The translations under genes were made by a program, and so were the position numbers. A DNA stretch of 64,000 nucleotides from Siphonodentalium dalli (Eukaryota > Mollusca > Scaphopoda > Gadilida > Siphonodentaliidae). Within the stretch, counting starts at the first letter, position 1; each line of letters opens with the position of its first letter. This document shows positions 23,520 to 35,244 of the stretch, piece by piece. Where the stretch lies: contig CP136066.1 in NCBI GenBank assembly GCA_032622095.1, positions 227,046,961-227,110,960 on the forward strand, written 5' to 3'. The notes beneath the pieces are model-generated. The model was not told where the DNA came from, made no database searches, and saw nothing but the letters and a program-made list of their open reading frames with translations.

Positions 23520-25570
23520 TCATATACAAGGCAATATAAATAATTTGCTAGATTTACATACAACTTTTACAAAAAAATATGGCGGGCGAGTGATTTTTAT
23601 ATTTTATTCTTCAAGGTCCATTTAACGAGTCGAAACGTGATGTGACATGCGCTTATCAAAACATTTTGGCATCTTTTTAACTCATTGGGAGTAGTTTTCA
23701 ATTTTTTTTTTAGAAATTATACATTTGGCATTAAATGAATCTTGTTTTTGTGGGGTATGTTCTAAAACAATTTTCCAAATTCTAATAAACCGCTCCAGGA
23801 TCCAGCTTCCACCTCAAAATTCATGTCATCAGAACGAGGAGCAATTTGTCTGCGAGAAATTGGGATCTTGGTCATCATCACATTTAGCCTCGAATCTTCT
23901 TTAATATTCCTAGCAGACAATCTCCCCTTTCTTTTGACATCCATACATGTGTGCACCACCTTCATTATGTGGGGGAATTATGTGACAGATAGGTTGTAAG
24001 CCATTATATCTTTCACTCTACTCATGTTGACAAACGGAAAGGCCTTAGGGTGGATACACACATGCATGTAATGTCTGTATGTAAAATACATGTATTTTAC
24101 ATGGCCACACCAATAATTGACAAAATTAATCACCTGCGCGCGAGAGGTCAATTTCACCAGTGAGTAGTTTTTAGCCATTATCAAACAAACTGCCATCAAG
24201 TAATTTCAGGCCAGTCATAAACATGTCTTCTTTCATGGATGCCGAAATGAGTAATTCTTGTCTGATATATGTTGCTGTTTTCACGAGGTATAATTCATTT
24301 CGAAAAGTGGATTAGAGCCGGTCGATTTTATACTTGATTTGTTTCTGTCATTTCTTGGAAACAGGGTCATCCAAAACAAAAATAAAATATACATAATTCT
24401 TTTATAGGATGATACCGGCTTTTTGAGATTTCTCTGATAATTTGAGAGCGAGCTCATGTGATAACATTAATTCAATTGGGATTGCAAATATTCATTATAG
24501 CGCCAAAAAATAATGCAGGTACAGCGTTGAAATTAAAAAGAGTGAACCCCCCCCCCCCATTTATATATATGTTTCTCAAGCCAAAGGCTGAACAAGCTCC
24601 TAACTGTCACAAGCTTGAATTATAAAATCTTTGACCATAATCCATGATTGGGGGAGGGGCTGGTTCTCGAAAGCTTCCAATAACTAAGGGAGTTAATTGA
24701 ATGTACCAGCCGGGATTATCTGGGCAAGAATTACAATATAATGTTTTACTTAAATATTCCATAGTTGTAAATTTTGCGTATACATGTATAACTGTATAAC
24801 ACACGAGAGGAAAGGTGACGTAGTTGGGAACTCGCAGCTAGGCAACCCTTTCGCCAAATGAAGACAAACAGCAACACCATGCATTCAAAGTTAAAGCTGT
24901 ATAATATGTTCATAATTATATGAATAGCATAAATTGCTGCATATTAGATTAATCACTCGTAGAAAACAGACACGACAGACATGACTACGATATTTATAAA
25001 GCAGGGTGTCAGGACTCAGGGTGCTGCATGCACACCCCCCGCGAGGAAATATGCAATGGTGAATTCGGTAGCTTCTGGGATAATATAGCTCCCCGTGCAT
25101 GTTGGGGGTCATAGCCCCCTGCGTTGGGGAAGAGGCCATCACTGGTATTAACATCAATAGAAGACTGACAATAATTTAAACAGAATGTCGACCACTTGAG
25201 TTATCGCGCAAATAATTATTTTAAGCGGCCTGACGACTTTGTCCCAGTCAACGGCTCTTCAGCGGTTCAGAGTTTAACTCACTGTGGTCAAACACAGTCG
25301 CAATGATTGGGTTGTGAGCGGACACATATTACACGGTGTGCATGATCCATGTAAAACGCCAAATACACGATATTTACAGAGATTACATGCATGCGTGTAT
25401 CCACCCTAATTACGGTCCGTCAGCTAGTACTCCATTCTGACTTGATATTCTCATTCTGGAGGGTTAGGTGAGATTTTCGTTGACCCGGACAGATGTATTA
25501 CCTTGTCAGGCACCCACTTACCTGTATTGGATAGCCTATAAACCAAGCGAGTGATTTATATATTTTATAC
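23520..25570. other. Two kilobases with no gene recognised
   Basis: The longest frames are under 90 codons and show no domain or splice context that I would support. A poly-C run is at 24548-24559 and a TACATGTATTTTACATG near-palindrome at about 24090. AT-rich throughout. Confidence 0.45.
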
Positions 25571-25572
25571 TT

Positions 25573-26313
25573 AAGGGCCCACTTAATTTTCGAGTCACCG
25601 ATTATTTTTTTTATAGTGCCTTGATATACGGTTTTAATGACAATATTGGGAGCGAAACGGGTGAAATGTTTTTATGATTTCAGCTATTTTATATTACTCT
25701 ATGGGCACCTTCTAAGACACACACGTTCCAAATGGTGAAGAGTTTTTGTATTTTAATCATATTTTATGTCATGGATTGTTATTAACCCTTTACCCAACAG
25801 AACGGCCCTGTGCCAATGCATTCTCTTATATATTCGAGTCGACCATAGGTCGCTTCGCATATATAAGAGAATGTATTGGCTTAACACATATTAAAAATGA
25901 TAAAATTGTCAAAGAATGTAGAAAAATATTATAAAAATTGTTAAAAAATGTAAGAAAAAATTATAAAATTGTTAAAGAATGTAAGAAAAAATGGTAAAAA
26001 GTGTTTAAAAAAGATTTGTTTTAGGCCAATGGATTCTCTTATATATGCGAGGCGACCTATGGTCGACTCGCATATATAAGAGAATGCATTGGCACAGGGG
26101 ATAACTGTAACCATCACAATGTGGTCAATGAACCGGTTCCAATGATATTCATATTTGTATGGCGTTATTGAGACAGACGAAAGATATTTTAGGCTGTTGA
26201 AGCTTTATTTTGGCGTTTTTGGCCGTTTTGTTGGGTAAAGGGTTAAAACCGTATATCAAGGCACTATACAAATTATCGGTGACTCGAACATTCAGTAAAT
26301 GGGCCTTTAAAAC
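25573..26313. mobile_element. MITE family D, 740 bp, with two internal hairpins
   Basis: The inverted ends are GGGCCCACTTAATTTTCGAG (then GATATACGGTTTTAA) at the left and the mirror TTAAAACCGTATATCAAGGC...GGGCC at the right. Nested inside are a second inverted pair AACCCTTTACCCAACA and TGTTGGGTAAAGGGTT, and then two 69-bp hairpins (25812-25880 and 26025-26093) of the family A type. The middle is a run of TTGTTAAARAATGTAAGAAA-like units. Non-coding. Confidence 0.8.
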
Positions 26314-26394
26314 CCATGTTAACAAATACCTCAACAACTACTTAAGTGTGGTGTAAACGTTCCTACTATTGTTGTGTCAGGAATGAATTATGAA

Positions 26395-27075
26395 TGAATG
26401 AATACTTTATAGACTGACCACTATCCAGTGATGTTAGTCATGACATGTAACAAAATACTGTCAATAACAAACAGGTATAAATACTGACTGACCACCATCC
26501 AGTGATGTTAGTCATGACATGTAACAAAATACTGTCTGACCACTATCCAGTGATGTTAGTCATGACATGTAACAAAATACTGACAATAACAAACAGGTAT
26601 AAAATACTGATAATAACAAACAGGTATAAATACTGACAATAACATACAGGTATAAATACTGACAATAACAAACAGGTATAAATACTGACAATAACAAACA
26701 GGTATAAATACTGACAATAACAAACAGGTATAAATACTGACAATAACAAACAGGTATAAATACTGACAATAACATACAGGTATAAATACTGACAATAACA
26801 AACAGGTATAAATACTGACAATAACATACAGGTATAAATACTGACAATAACAAACAGGTATAAATACTGACAATAACAAACAGGTATAAATACTGACAAT
26901 AACAAACAGGTATAAATACTGACAATAACAAACAGGTATAAATACTGACAATAACAAACAGGTATAAATACTGACAATAACAAACAGGTATAAATACTGA
27001 CAATAACAAACAGGTATAAATACTGACAATAACAAACAGGTATAAATACTGACAATAACAAACAGGTATAAATAA
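26395..27075. repeat. 26-bp minisatellite with preceding 60-bp triplication
   Basis: From about 26578 to 27075, about 19 copies of CAGGTATAAATACTGACAAT plus AACAAA (26 bp). A few copies have AACATA. Just before, three copies of a block with CCAGTGATGTTAGTCATGAC stand at about 26411, 26491 and 26543. The array lies 75 bp inside the intron that follows the exon at 27152-27487. Read-through frames into it are not protein. Confidence 0.95.
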
Positions 27076-27151
27076 TGAAAATAACAAATGTTGATATTTT
27101 TAACCCTAGATCCTGAATGAAGTGGATGTATTTATTTGTTACAGAACTCAC

Positions 27152-27487
27152 CATATCGACGTCTATGTAGTCATTTGATGTGTTGACAGTGAGCTTCGCA
27201 GCATACTCAAACTCATGTAATCCACACCGCAGAAAATCACAGCGAAACTCACCACCGACAGGCATAGTCCCAAAATTAGCTGCTTTATATCGACTCTGCC
27301 GCTTGCACGCCACCACGCAGTCGAGTCTCGATGTGACGATGACAGATTCAGAGACACCATCACAAGTCTGGCACTCATGGCCAGAACAAACTCCGAACTT
27401 CCAAGAGGCTCCGGCGACAAGTGACAATGATACGGATACCACCACCACCACCACACACGATATGAATCTCAACGGAACTCCAGACAT
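27152..27487 (-). CDS. Secreted PAN/apple-like domain gene, first coding exon
   Basis: The start is the ATG at 27485-27487 (context AAG-ATG-T). It opens a hydrophobic leader MSGVPLRFISCVVVVVVSVS and a plausible signal cleavage after VAGA. The mature part has regularly spaced cysteines: GVCSGHECQTC, LDCVVACKRQ, AANFGT, then EFRCDFLRCG. The CxxxC helix followed by an A-NF and C-xx-L pattern is typical of PAN/apple modules. The exon ends after 112 codons at a canonical donor ATG/GTGAGT (donor 27146-27151), phase 0. The run of valines comes from a CCA microsatellite. The next exons must lie to the left, beyond the 26-bp minisatellite. Extracellular adhesion or immune function is inference. Confidence 0.7.
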
Positions 27488-27689
27488 CTTGAACTCATGT
27501 TGTGAGCACTTAATACCTCGATTGTTTAACATCATTGGTTTAGATAACGATACAGATATATGCTCAGATGTTACGCGGATGTCTGTCCTTTTGTACAGTA
27601 CTAATACCCATGAGAGGCCTTGTTACATTGTGAATGCATATTTTATTTGAGCTTTAAGGTGGTGCACACCTCACATATTATTTAACCCT

Positions 27690-28250
27690 TTCATGATGGG
27701 AGCTGCGCTGGTGCAGCAGTAAAGATCCTGTGCCAGCGCATTCTCTTATATATGTGAAATCTCCCATATGGTTACAATGTCATGGTTGTTACGCGAATGA
27801 ATAGGCAAATGAATTTGTTTTATATAACTTATAGAGAGACTCTAAACTTCTAAAGGTGTATCATTTTCAATGTAGAGTGAATAACTCTATATCCGAAAGA
27901 GAGAGTTATTCCTCTTCCATTGAAAATGCATTTTAGTTTGAATTATGTTGCATTCTGGTATCCATAGCGGGCTGTACTGCAAAGTTCATTATTTTCAACG
28001 GAATGGCAATAACGCTATATCATAGTTTTCTGGGAGCGAAACGGGGGGATCTTTCTCTGATTTCAGCTGTTTTCTATTTCAAATGGTGATCATTTATATT
28101 ATTTTAATAATATTTGATGCCATAGATTGTTATTAAAACCTTATATCAAGGCACTATAATAAAATAATCGTTGACTCGAAAATTAAGTGGGCTTTAAAGG
28201 CCCAATTAATCTTTGAGTCCCCGATTATTTCTATACAGAGTCAGTATTGA
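27690..28250. repeat. Degenerate MITE family D copy with head-to-head ends
   Basis: Begins near AACCCTTTCATGATGGGAGC and a partial hairpin arm at 27732-27760 (CGCATTCTCTTATATATGTG). It continues through sequence matching the family D interior. At 28171-28228 two family D ends meet head to head: CGAAAATTAAGTGGGCTTTA / AAGGCCCAATTAATCTTTGA. Confidence 0.6.
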
Positions 28251-28259
28251 CTATTGTTG

Positions 28260-29330
28260 ACAAAAAATTAAACCAGACATATATTTACCACATAATTAGC
28301 CCCTAAATCCGGCCTCAAATTTTTAGTAAGACACACGTGTATTATCGGCACGCGCAGTGAAAGCTTAGCGCAATGATAAAGATGTCAACACCGGAACTAT
28401 ATTATTATGTTAATTAGTATATAATATTATGATATTCAATTTGTGTTGGGTTATTTAGTGTTGACTGTGAAATACACATAGGTGATAAGGGTGGTAAACT
28501 AAAAATTTGAAATATCTCTTTTAAATTTGGGCTATGAACATCAAGCTAACATTAGGTTAAATTTGTGGAAAGTATTTCACCGCCTTGGTTTAAGCAATAT
28601 TTTATTTCTTCCCAAAATTATATAATTATAAAACATGACACATGTATGAATAGAAGACTAGAAGGGAGGAAGAGGATTTGACAACAAGCATCAGATGCTT
28701 ATATAGAGCCATCTCCTCAGAGGAGAATAGAGAAGCGGAAGTCAAGATTAAGTGAGAGGAAGAGATACAGAGCATGCTAAGAAGATTAATGAACAGTTGG
28801 GTGAGAACAGAGGGGAAAAAAGCAATTAACACATATATTTACAATGATCACTACCCTTATACATGTTATTGTTTTACATAGGAAAATTTAAAACTAGTTG
28901 TGTCGAGTGGAGTCAATAGTTTGCCAGTACCTTAATATGGCTTTTTTTTTATTTATTTAATTTTTGTTTTTTGGATCGAGTTATTGAAATTATTGCTACA
29001 TTGTTAGCTATATACATGTATATGATTTACTGCTATATCATTTTTTGTTTGTGTCACCGCCTTAAGAACTCCAACCTCTGTACGTCAGTTTCAAATAACA
29101 GTCCTTGTTGTCAAGAGAAATTAATCGAATATAATCCTAGGGGACTGGACAACATTACCACGATTTATATATTATTTAATATGACAAACGACAATACTCT
29201 TTTATTTCAGCATAGTAATAGCTTTATTATGAGATTTCAGCATAGTAATAGCTTTATTATGAGATTGACGACACACATTCTGAATCCATATATGATACAG
29301 AAAGACACTGTTAGTACTGTCAGAATTTAA
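28260..29330. other. AT-rich interval, no gene recognised
   Basis: Short open frames only. A 27-bp block CAGCATAGTAATAGCTTTAT... is duplicated in tandem at 29210-29263. Confidence 0.4.
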
Positions 29331-29334
29331 ACCT

Positions 29335-31080
29335 TTCTATACCAAAGCATCATTGATGAGTAGTTTTCCCATATGAAATGTTCCGATAGCAAGTTGATCA
29401 CTTTCTATACTAAAGCATCATTGATGAGTAGTTTTCCCATATGAAATGTTCCGATAACAAATTTATCACTTTCTATACTAAAACATCATGTGTCCCGGTG
29501 TCTAGGGTTTAGATGTTGAATGGCCATGATATCGGGAACATTAATAAACAATAACTGTCCGTAGCCTTTGATAACTTTATATGTGTATAAATCTATCTTG
29601 ATAAACACAGCGAAGCATCAGGATCATAGGTTAAAACAGGTCTAGTCGGATCGACAGATGGAGAGAGAGTGGTTTTTCGTATCTCTCGACGCCAGTAGTT
29701 ATTACAACGTATGGTGTATCATGCATCCTAATAAAGTATGATGTATATGATACACCTACCTGTGACGTGTATCACCATCGGTATGGTGGAATGATTGTGG
29801 TCTGATCCTTCCAACATAATGGTGGTACATGTCACATCCAATTTAGAATATGATCTTGATAATTATGATTGTATCTATTCTATTAGTTATATCTCGATGT
29901 GCTGTGTTTATCTATACAATACGTTATAGCAATACTGGGAACATATATCAACCGATATCTTCTGTACTATCGGACACATGGACGTTTGGTTATCCCATAT
30001 GAAATGTTCAGATAATAAGTTTAACCTTTTCTATACTAAAGCATCATTGATGAGTAGTTTTCCCATATGAAATGTTCAGATAATAAGTTTATCTTTTCTA
30101 TAATAAAACATCATTGACGAATGGTTATCCCATATGAAATGTTCAGATAATAAGTGTAACCTTTTCTATAATAAAGCATCAATGATGAGTGGTTTTCACA
30201 TAGGAAATGTTCAGATAATAAGTTTAACCATGTATACTAAATCATCATTGGTGAGTATTTATCACATAGGAAATGTTCAGATAATAAGATTAACCATTTC
30301 TATACTAAAGCATCATTGATTAGTGGTTATCACATATGAAATGTTCAGATAATAAGTTTAACCCTGTATACTAAATCATCATTGATGAGTAGTTATCCCA
30401 TAGGAAATGTTCAGATAATAAGTTTAACCCTTTCTATACTAAAGCATCATTGATGAGCAGTTATCACATAGGAAATGTTCCTATACTAAAGCATCATTGA
30501 TTAGTGGTTATCACATAGGAAATGTTCCGATAACAAGTTTAACATACTAAAGCATCATTGATGAGTGGTTATCACATAGAAAATGTTCAGATAACACGAT
30601 TAACCCTTTCTATACTAAAGCATCATTGATGAGTAGTTATCCCATAGGAAATGTTTAGATAACAAGTTTAACCCTTTCTATACTAAAGCATCACTGATGA
30701 GTAGTTATCCCATAGGAAATGTTTAGATAACAAGTTTAACCATTTCTATACTAAAGCATCATTGATGAGTAGTTATTCCATAGTAAATGTTCAGATAATA
30801 AGTTTAACCCTTTCTATACTAAAGCATCATTAATGAGTAGTTATCACATAGGAAATGTTCAGATAATAAGTTTAACATATTCTATACTAAAGCATCATTG
30901 ATGAGTAGTTATCCATATGAAATGTTCAGATAATAAGTTTAACCCTTTCTATACTAAATCATCATTGATGAGTAGTTATCCCAAAGGAAATGTTCAGATA
31001 ATAAGTTTAACCCTTTCTATACTAAAGCATCATTGATGAGTAGTTATCTCACAGGAAATGTTCAGATAATCATTTAACTA
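29335..31080. repeat. 68-bp tandem repeat in two blocks
   Basis: Unit of about 68 bp: TTTCTATACTAAAGCATCAT, then TGATGAGTAGTTATCCCATA, GGAAATGTTCAGATAATAAG and TTTAACC. A block of about 2.3 copies is at 29335-29490 and a long block of about 16 copies at 29985-31080. They are separated by 500 bp of unrelated sequence that carries TATCACCATCGG-like DNA. Copies vary by substitution and by partial deletion. Confidence 0.9.
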
Positions 31081-31269
31081 CATAATTAGAGGCCCAAGTC
31101 ATTAATGTTCAGCTCCTTAGTCGACGTATCACCAATTACCTCTCAAATTCCAAGAACCGTATAGGTAATATGTAATGATTACCTATGATTACATATAACG
31201 TACTTGGACTTTGAGAGGTATGTCGTGATTCATGTTGTTAACATTGTGTCCTCGATTCATATCTACCCC

Positions 31270-31470
31270 CGGGATTGTTTTTACCCTGTGCCAATGCATT
31301 CGCATATATAAGAGAATGCATTGGCCTAACAATTTTTTACAATTTTAATAATCTTTTCTTGTATTCTTTAACAATTTTATAATTTCACCCATACAGAGCC
31401 CCAGACAAACATGAGCAGACGACACTCTTCTATATGCTTCTATATATGTGTGGGGCTCCCTGCGGGGTAA
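31270..31470. repeat. Truncated MITE family A, inner part inverted
   Basis: Holds CCCTGTGCCAATGCATTC joined directly to GCATATATAAGAGAATGCAT (31290-31325), a hairpin that has lost its centre. It continues with the reverse complement of the family A middle (ATTTCACCCATACAGAGCCC ... GTGTGGGGCTCCCTG). The CATACAGAGCCCC stretch is an uninterrupted version of the site where the 19-kb element inserted at 33890. Confidence 0.75.
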
Positions 31471-31615
31471 AATCTTTCTGAAAAACGGTAGATCATCTTT
31501 AATTGACGTTAACCTTAAATACAATCTTCTCACAAACTGAGGTACAAAATTAAAACATTTCGTGACTGTCACGTGATAAATATACGGTACGCCCATCGAC
31601 ACGAGTGACTGCAGT

Positions 31616-32435
31616 TAAAGATGCATAATCCGATCAAGCGCCCCTCAATAGGGGAGTCAGACTTCAATTTTCAACAACAACGCCTTGAACCAGACCAAAT
31701 TGACACCGTTTTTGTAAAATTTTCCAACTTATGAAGTTCTGAACAAAAGTTGTTGTTGAAGAATATAAGAAAAAAATAATAAAAAAAATAATAAAAAATG
31801 TTAAAGAATGCGTGAAAAATTTATCAAAAAATTATAAAAAAAATTGTGTGAAAAGAATGTGTGAAAAACTGGTAAAAAAAAATATTAAAAATTATACAAA
31901 AATTGGCAGGCCAATGCATTCTCTTATATATGCGAGGCGACCTATAAATAAAAAGATAAAAACAACTGTTATAGACTTTAAAGTTGCATAATCCGACCAA
32001 GCGCCCCTCAATGATTATTTATTTGGATTCGGGGGTAAAACACAATTGATTCGAGTTGAGGAACCCACCTGTCAAAGCTCAGAGTTATTAGATATCGATT
32101 TTTGAAATCTATTATTTTTCACCATCGAGAATTAATAGTGGCCCAACAAATAGTCGATCAGCCGACCGTCTCGGACCAAATTGCGGATGAAGATGGATAA
32201 CTCTAAAATCAAGAGGCTTCTTGTTGATAATAAGGTGAAATTTCGTCGAACAACATGTTAATAAATCACACGTTTCGGGCAATTTTATGCTATAGTTGAC
32301 AGTGGTTAACATTATTTTTGGGCAATTAATCGATTCTGATCATTGAAGCGGCATTTCTAAAAAATGTTGTTGTTGCTGTTGTTGTTGTTAGAATTTGATT
32401 ATATGGGGACCATCGAATCGGATTGAGTACCTTTA
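31616..32435. mobile_element. MITE family B, copy 2, with duplicated left end
   Basis: The left end TAAAGATGCATAATCCGATC occurs at 31616 and again at about 31979 (TAAAGTTGCATAATCCGACC), both followed by GCGCCCCTCAAT. The right end ATCGAATCGGATTGAGTACC is at 32411-32430. Between the two left ends lie a GAATGTGTGAAAA-rich stretch and half of a family A hairpin (31911-31944). The right part has a (GTT)n tract. The same duplicated design is seen at 56233-57065. Confidence 0.7.
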
Positions 32436-32442
32436 ATATATC

Positions 32443-32751
32443 CTATTGGGATATATATATATAGCCACTTCGACAGCATTTACTTCCTTCCGGTTTCCAA
32501 CAGGGAAGGGTCGACATGACTGGCTTTATGGTTTCACTGGTGTAAATGATTTCCATAGGCCCAGTGCATATACTGTTTACAATATAAATTCTAGGTCCAA
32601 CATTTTCTTTAAATCTGAAAGATTGAATTTTCGGAAACTTTTTATGCAAAAAATCGTGTCCATCCAGCAGGCAATTCTTTAAATCTTGTGTTTCCGTGAC
32701 TAGTGTCAGAACCGCACTAAAAATAATGTCAAATTTTGGACCACACCACAA
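32443..32751 (-). other. Unrecognised 102-codon open frame
   Basis: The minus-strand frame (MWCGPKFDIIFSAVL..., KNCLLDGHDFLHKKFP, ENVGPRIYIVNSICTG, STLPCWKPEGSKCCRS) has mixed, protein-like composition and is not within a repeat that I recognise. It ends a few bases from the family B element at 32435. No domain is recognised. It could be an exon, an element fragment or chance. Adjacent minus-strand frames at 32879-33145 are equally unassigned. Confidence 0.3.
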
Positions 32752-33612
32752 AATTCAAACTTCACTACAAATGGTTAATTCCTGTATCAATGGCTATTTT
32801 ACCTATACTACTATGGGAAATGACAGGGAAGTGGTGTTATGATTTTTTATGCAAAAAAAAACCGCACAGGTCTATTGATCAATCAGGGCTCAGTGTCGAT
32901 TTTATTCTCTCCTGTATACGCTTCCGCATTCGATAGATGTCACTCCGAAACTGAACACATTTCCACCAGTGTAACCTTATATAAATCATTGTTGGGACTA
33001 TTTTAAGGACATTGGAATTCGAACAGGTACGGATGCTCGCTATGATATATTCGACTATGTAAAGGATTAGCCTTCTCGGGTGAATCATTTGGCTGGCTTT
33101 TCTAAATATATTGATGATAATGTAAACAGTCGAATAGGCACACATTCATGTGTTCACAAAATCAACGGAATTCAAAGCGGCTGTATATCTCTGCGTTATC
33201 GTTCTTTTCCAAAATATAAACATTTAGGGGACATGACAATCTGCGGGATGGGATGCGATATGGGACAAAACGACAATTTCTGCGGGACATAATTTCAAAT
33301 TGCGTGGGATGGCCGATATCTCGAGGAATACAGCACGTAGATGGCTCCATTTGCTGTCTAACGAAAGGCCCACATTCGCCCTATCCACACAATCATATTA
33401 ACCCCGCCACTGACCGGACACCAGAAATTGCATTATTTGATCGACAACTGACCTAACATGGATGATCTCACACTATATAAATGGTTTTCACTTTGTTTTG
33501 GCGTTCGCAGTTCATTTTGCATATTGACCACCTTTATCAGGTTAAACTGTTTCGAACTCATGAATGAATGTTTATTTATAGCGTTGAATGTCACAATACT
33601 GGCGACGACGAC

Positions 33613-33890
33613 AATTGTGACCCGCCATATCAAATCCAGTCGTAAGTCGGGATTTTTTTTACCCTGTGCCAATGCATTCTCTTATATATGCGAGTCGACC
33701 ATAGGTCGCCTCGCATATATAAGAGAATGCATTGGCCTAACAATTTTTATATCATTTTTATTTAAATAAATGTTTCTTACAAGTTTTAGGATATAAAATA
33801 AAAAACATCCACTACCCTGCAGGGAGCCCCACATATATATAGAAGCATATAGAAGAGTGTCGTCTGCTCATGTTTGTCTGGGCCTCTGTA
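33613..33890. mobile_element. MITE family A copy, left part, split by the 19-kb element
   Basis: TSD AATT (33613-33616), then the family A end GTGACCCGCCATATCAAATC, a full hairpin (33668-33736) and the middle segment up to GGGCCTCTGTA. The matching right part resumes at 53081 and ends at 53272 with AATT. Joined, the two parts match the intact 6320-6783 copy across the site. Confidence 0.92.
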
Positions 33891-34853
33891 AGCAGCATGT
33901 GGGCTTCTGCGGCCCCATTTCCATATGGGACCCCTTCTCCTATAGGTTTGTATGTCTATGGCCCCATAGTATGGCAACGCCCCATTTTCTATGCTTTGTA
34001 TGGGTCCATAGTCTTACAACCTCCTCCTTTTTTATTAATTATTATATATCGCTCCTCCCTTTTCTCCTTCCCACGCAATTTTATCTTCTGGAACAATCTA
34101 GAATTTTTTTTTTCTGGAACAATCTAGTAAAATATTTGTTTCTGGAAAATTCTAGAATTTTTCTACAACATTCTAGTAAAATCCATAATGTATTCGTGTA
34201 ATAAAATTCATACTTGTATAAGGCCTCTTTAAAATTTATACCTGTAAAGCCCCAATGTTAATTTCACACACACGGTACACACATTGGCTCTCACGCTATC
34301 ATAGCATCTATCTATTTACCGTTCTCCACGCATAGAATTTAGGCAGTAAAACTCATTTCTCAAATCTTCTGGCTCTAAAACCCGTCGGCCCCTTTAACTT
34401 TTATACCTTTCGATAACTAAAAAACATTATTGATCTCACAGATTTATTAACTGCTCTGTACCTGGTAGTAAACACATTCCACGAGGCACGCTTTCTCTCT
34501 AACAATAACAGAGCATCATGGAATATATTCTATAATGGCTGGTTTACTCAATGCCAGATGTGCACTAAACACGCCAGCATCTATCTATTTACCGTTCGCA
34601 ATTTTATCTTCTGGAACAATCTAGTAAAATTCCTAAAAATATTCCTTCCCACGCAAATTATTCTTTCTGGAATAATCTGGAAATTTGTGTCTTCTACAAC
34701 ATTATAGTAAATCCATAATGTATTCGTTTAAGACACTTCATACTCGCATAGGGCCCTTTAAACTAACAATGCTGAAGGCAGACGCACCTTTGTCTGTTAA
34801 TTAACTTCTAAGCACGGGGGAACACAATGCACCTACTGCAGGGCACAGAGCTC

Positions 34854-35244
34854 TCAAGCTAATAACACAACATATAACCATTCTGGAACATTCTCCATAC
34901 CGACGGGGATAAAGAGGTGAAACAGATTAATGAGATTATGCATACCACTAGGTGATAAAACATTTAAGCCTGCACTAATTTGAATAAAAATACATTCAGG
35001 GGCCGGTATCATTTGCACATATTGGTTAGGAAAAATAAAATGCCTTTCTAGCTGCCTCTGAAACAATTAATAAAATTAAAATAATCTACAAAGTTCTCAG
35101 CACGTGGGAGACCATCTAGGTATTAAATACACATCTAACTCCAAGCAGCCAACATATGCTTACATAGCATAACCCATGCAATTTAACTCTCACAAAAGTT
35201 ATACTGCGAGCGGAATGAACCCTGAATACATACTGACTCCCCAT
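34854..35244 (-). CDS. Predicted two-exon gene of unknown function, left-arm copy
   Basis: Exon 1 is 35164-35244 (27 codons). Its start codon is in a good context (ACATAATGG) and it begins MGSQYVFRVHSARS. The donor is GTAAGC. Exon 2 is 34854-35057, after the acceptor ATTAATTGTTTCAG, 67 codons plus stop, beginning RQLERHFIFPNQYVQ and ending ENVPEWLYVVLLA. Both exons are in phase 0 and the join gives 94 residues. The intron is 106 bp. The right arm carries the same structure with the same splice sites and only a handful of amino-acid changes (K/Q, G/S, S/Y, F/I). No domain is recognised. The gene points outward, toward the tip of the element. Confidence 0.5.

Noticed and set aside
26556-27087. 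Long hydrophobic repeat protein continuing the PAN-like exon
   Set aside because: The frame crosses a canonical GTGAGT donor and enters a 26-bp minisatellite in the intron.
27180-27650. Plus-strand 156-codon frame
   Set aside because: It is the shadow of the minus-strand PAN-like exon, which has a leader, cysteines and a splice donor.
33458-34201. Plus-strand frames across the MITE hairpin and left tip of the element
   Set aside because: They run through non-coding inverted repeats and are not kept in the right arm beyond chance.
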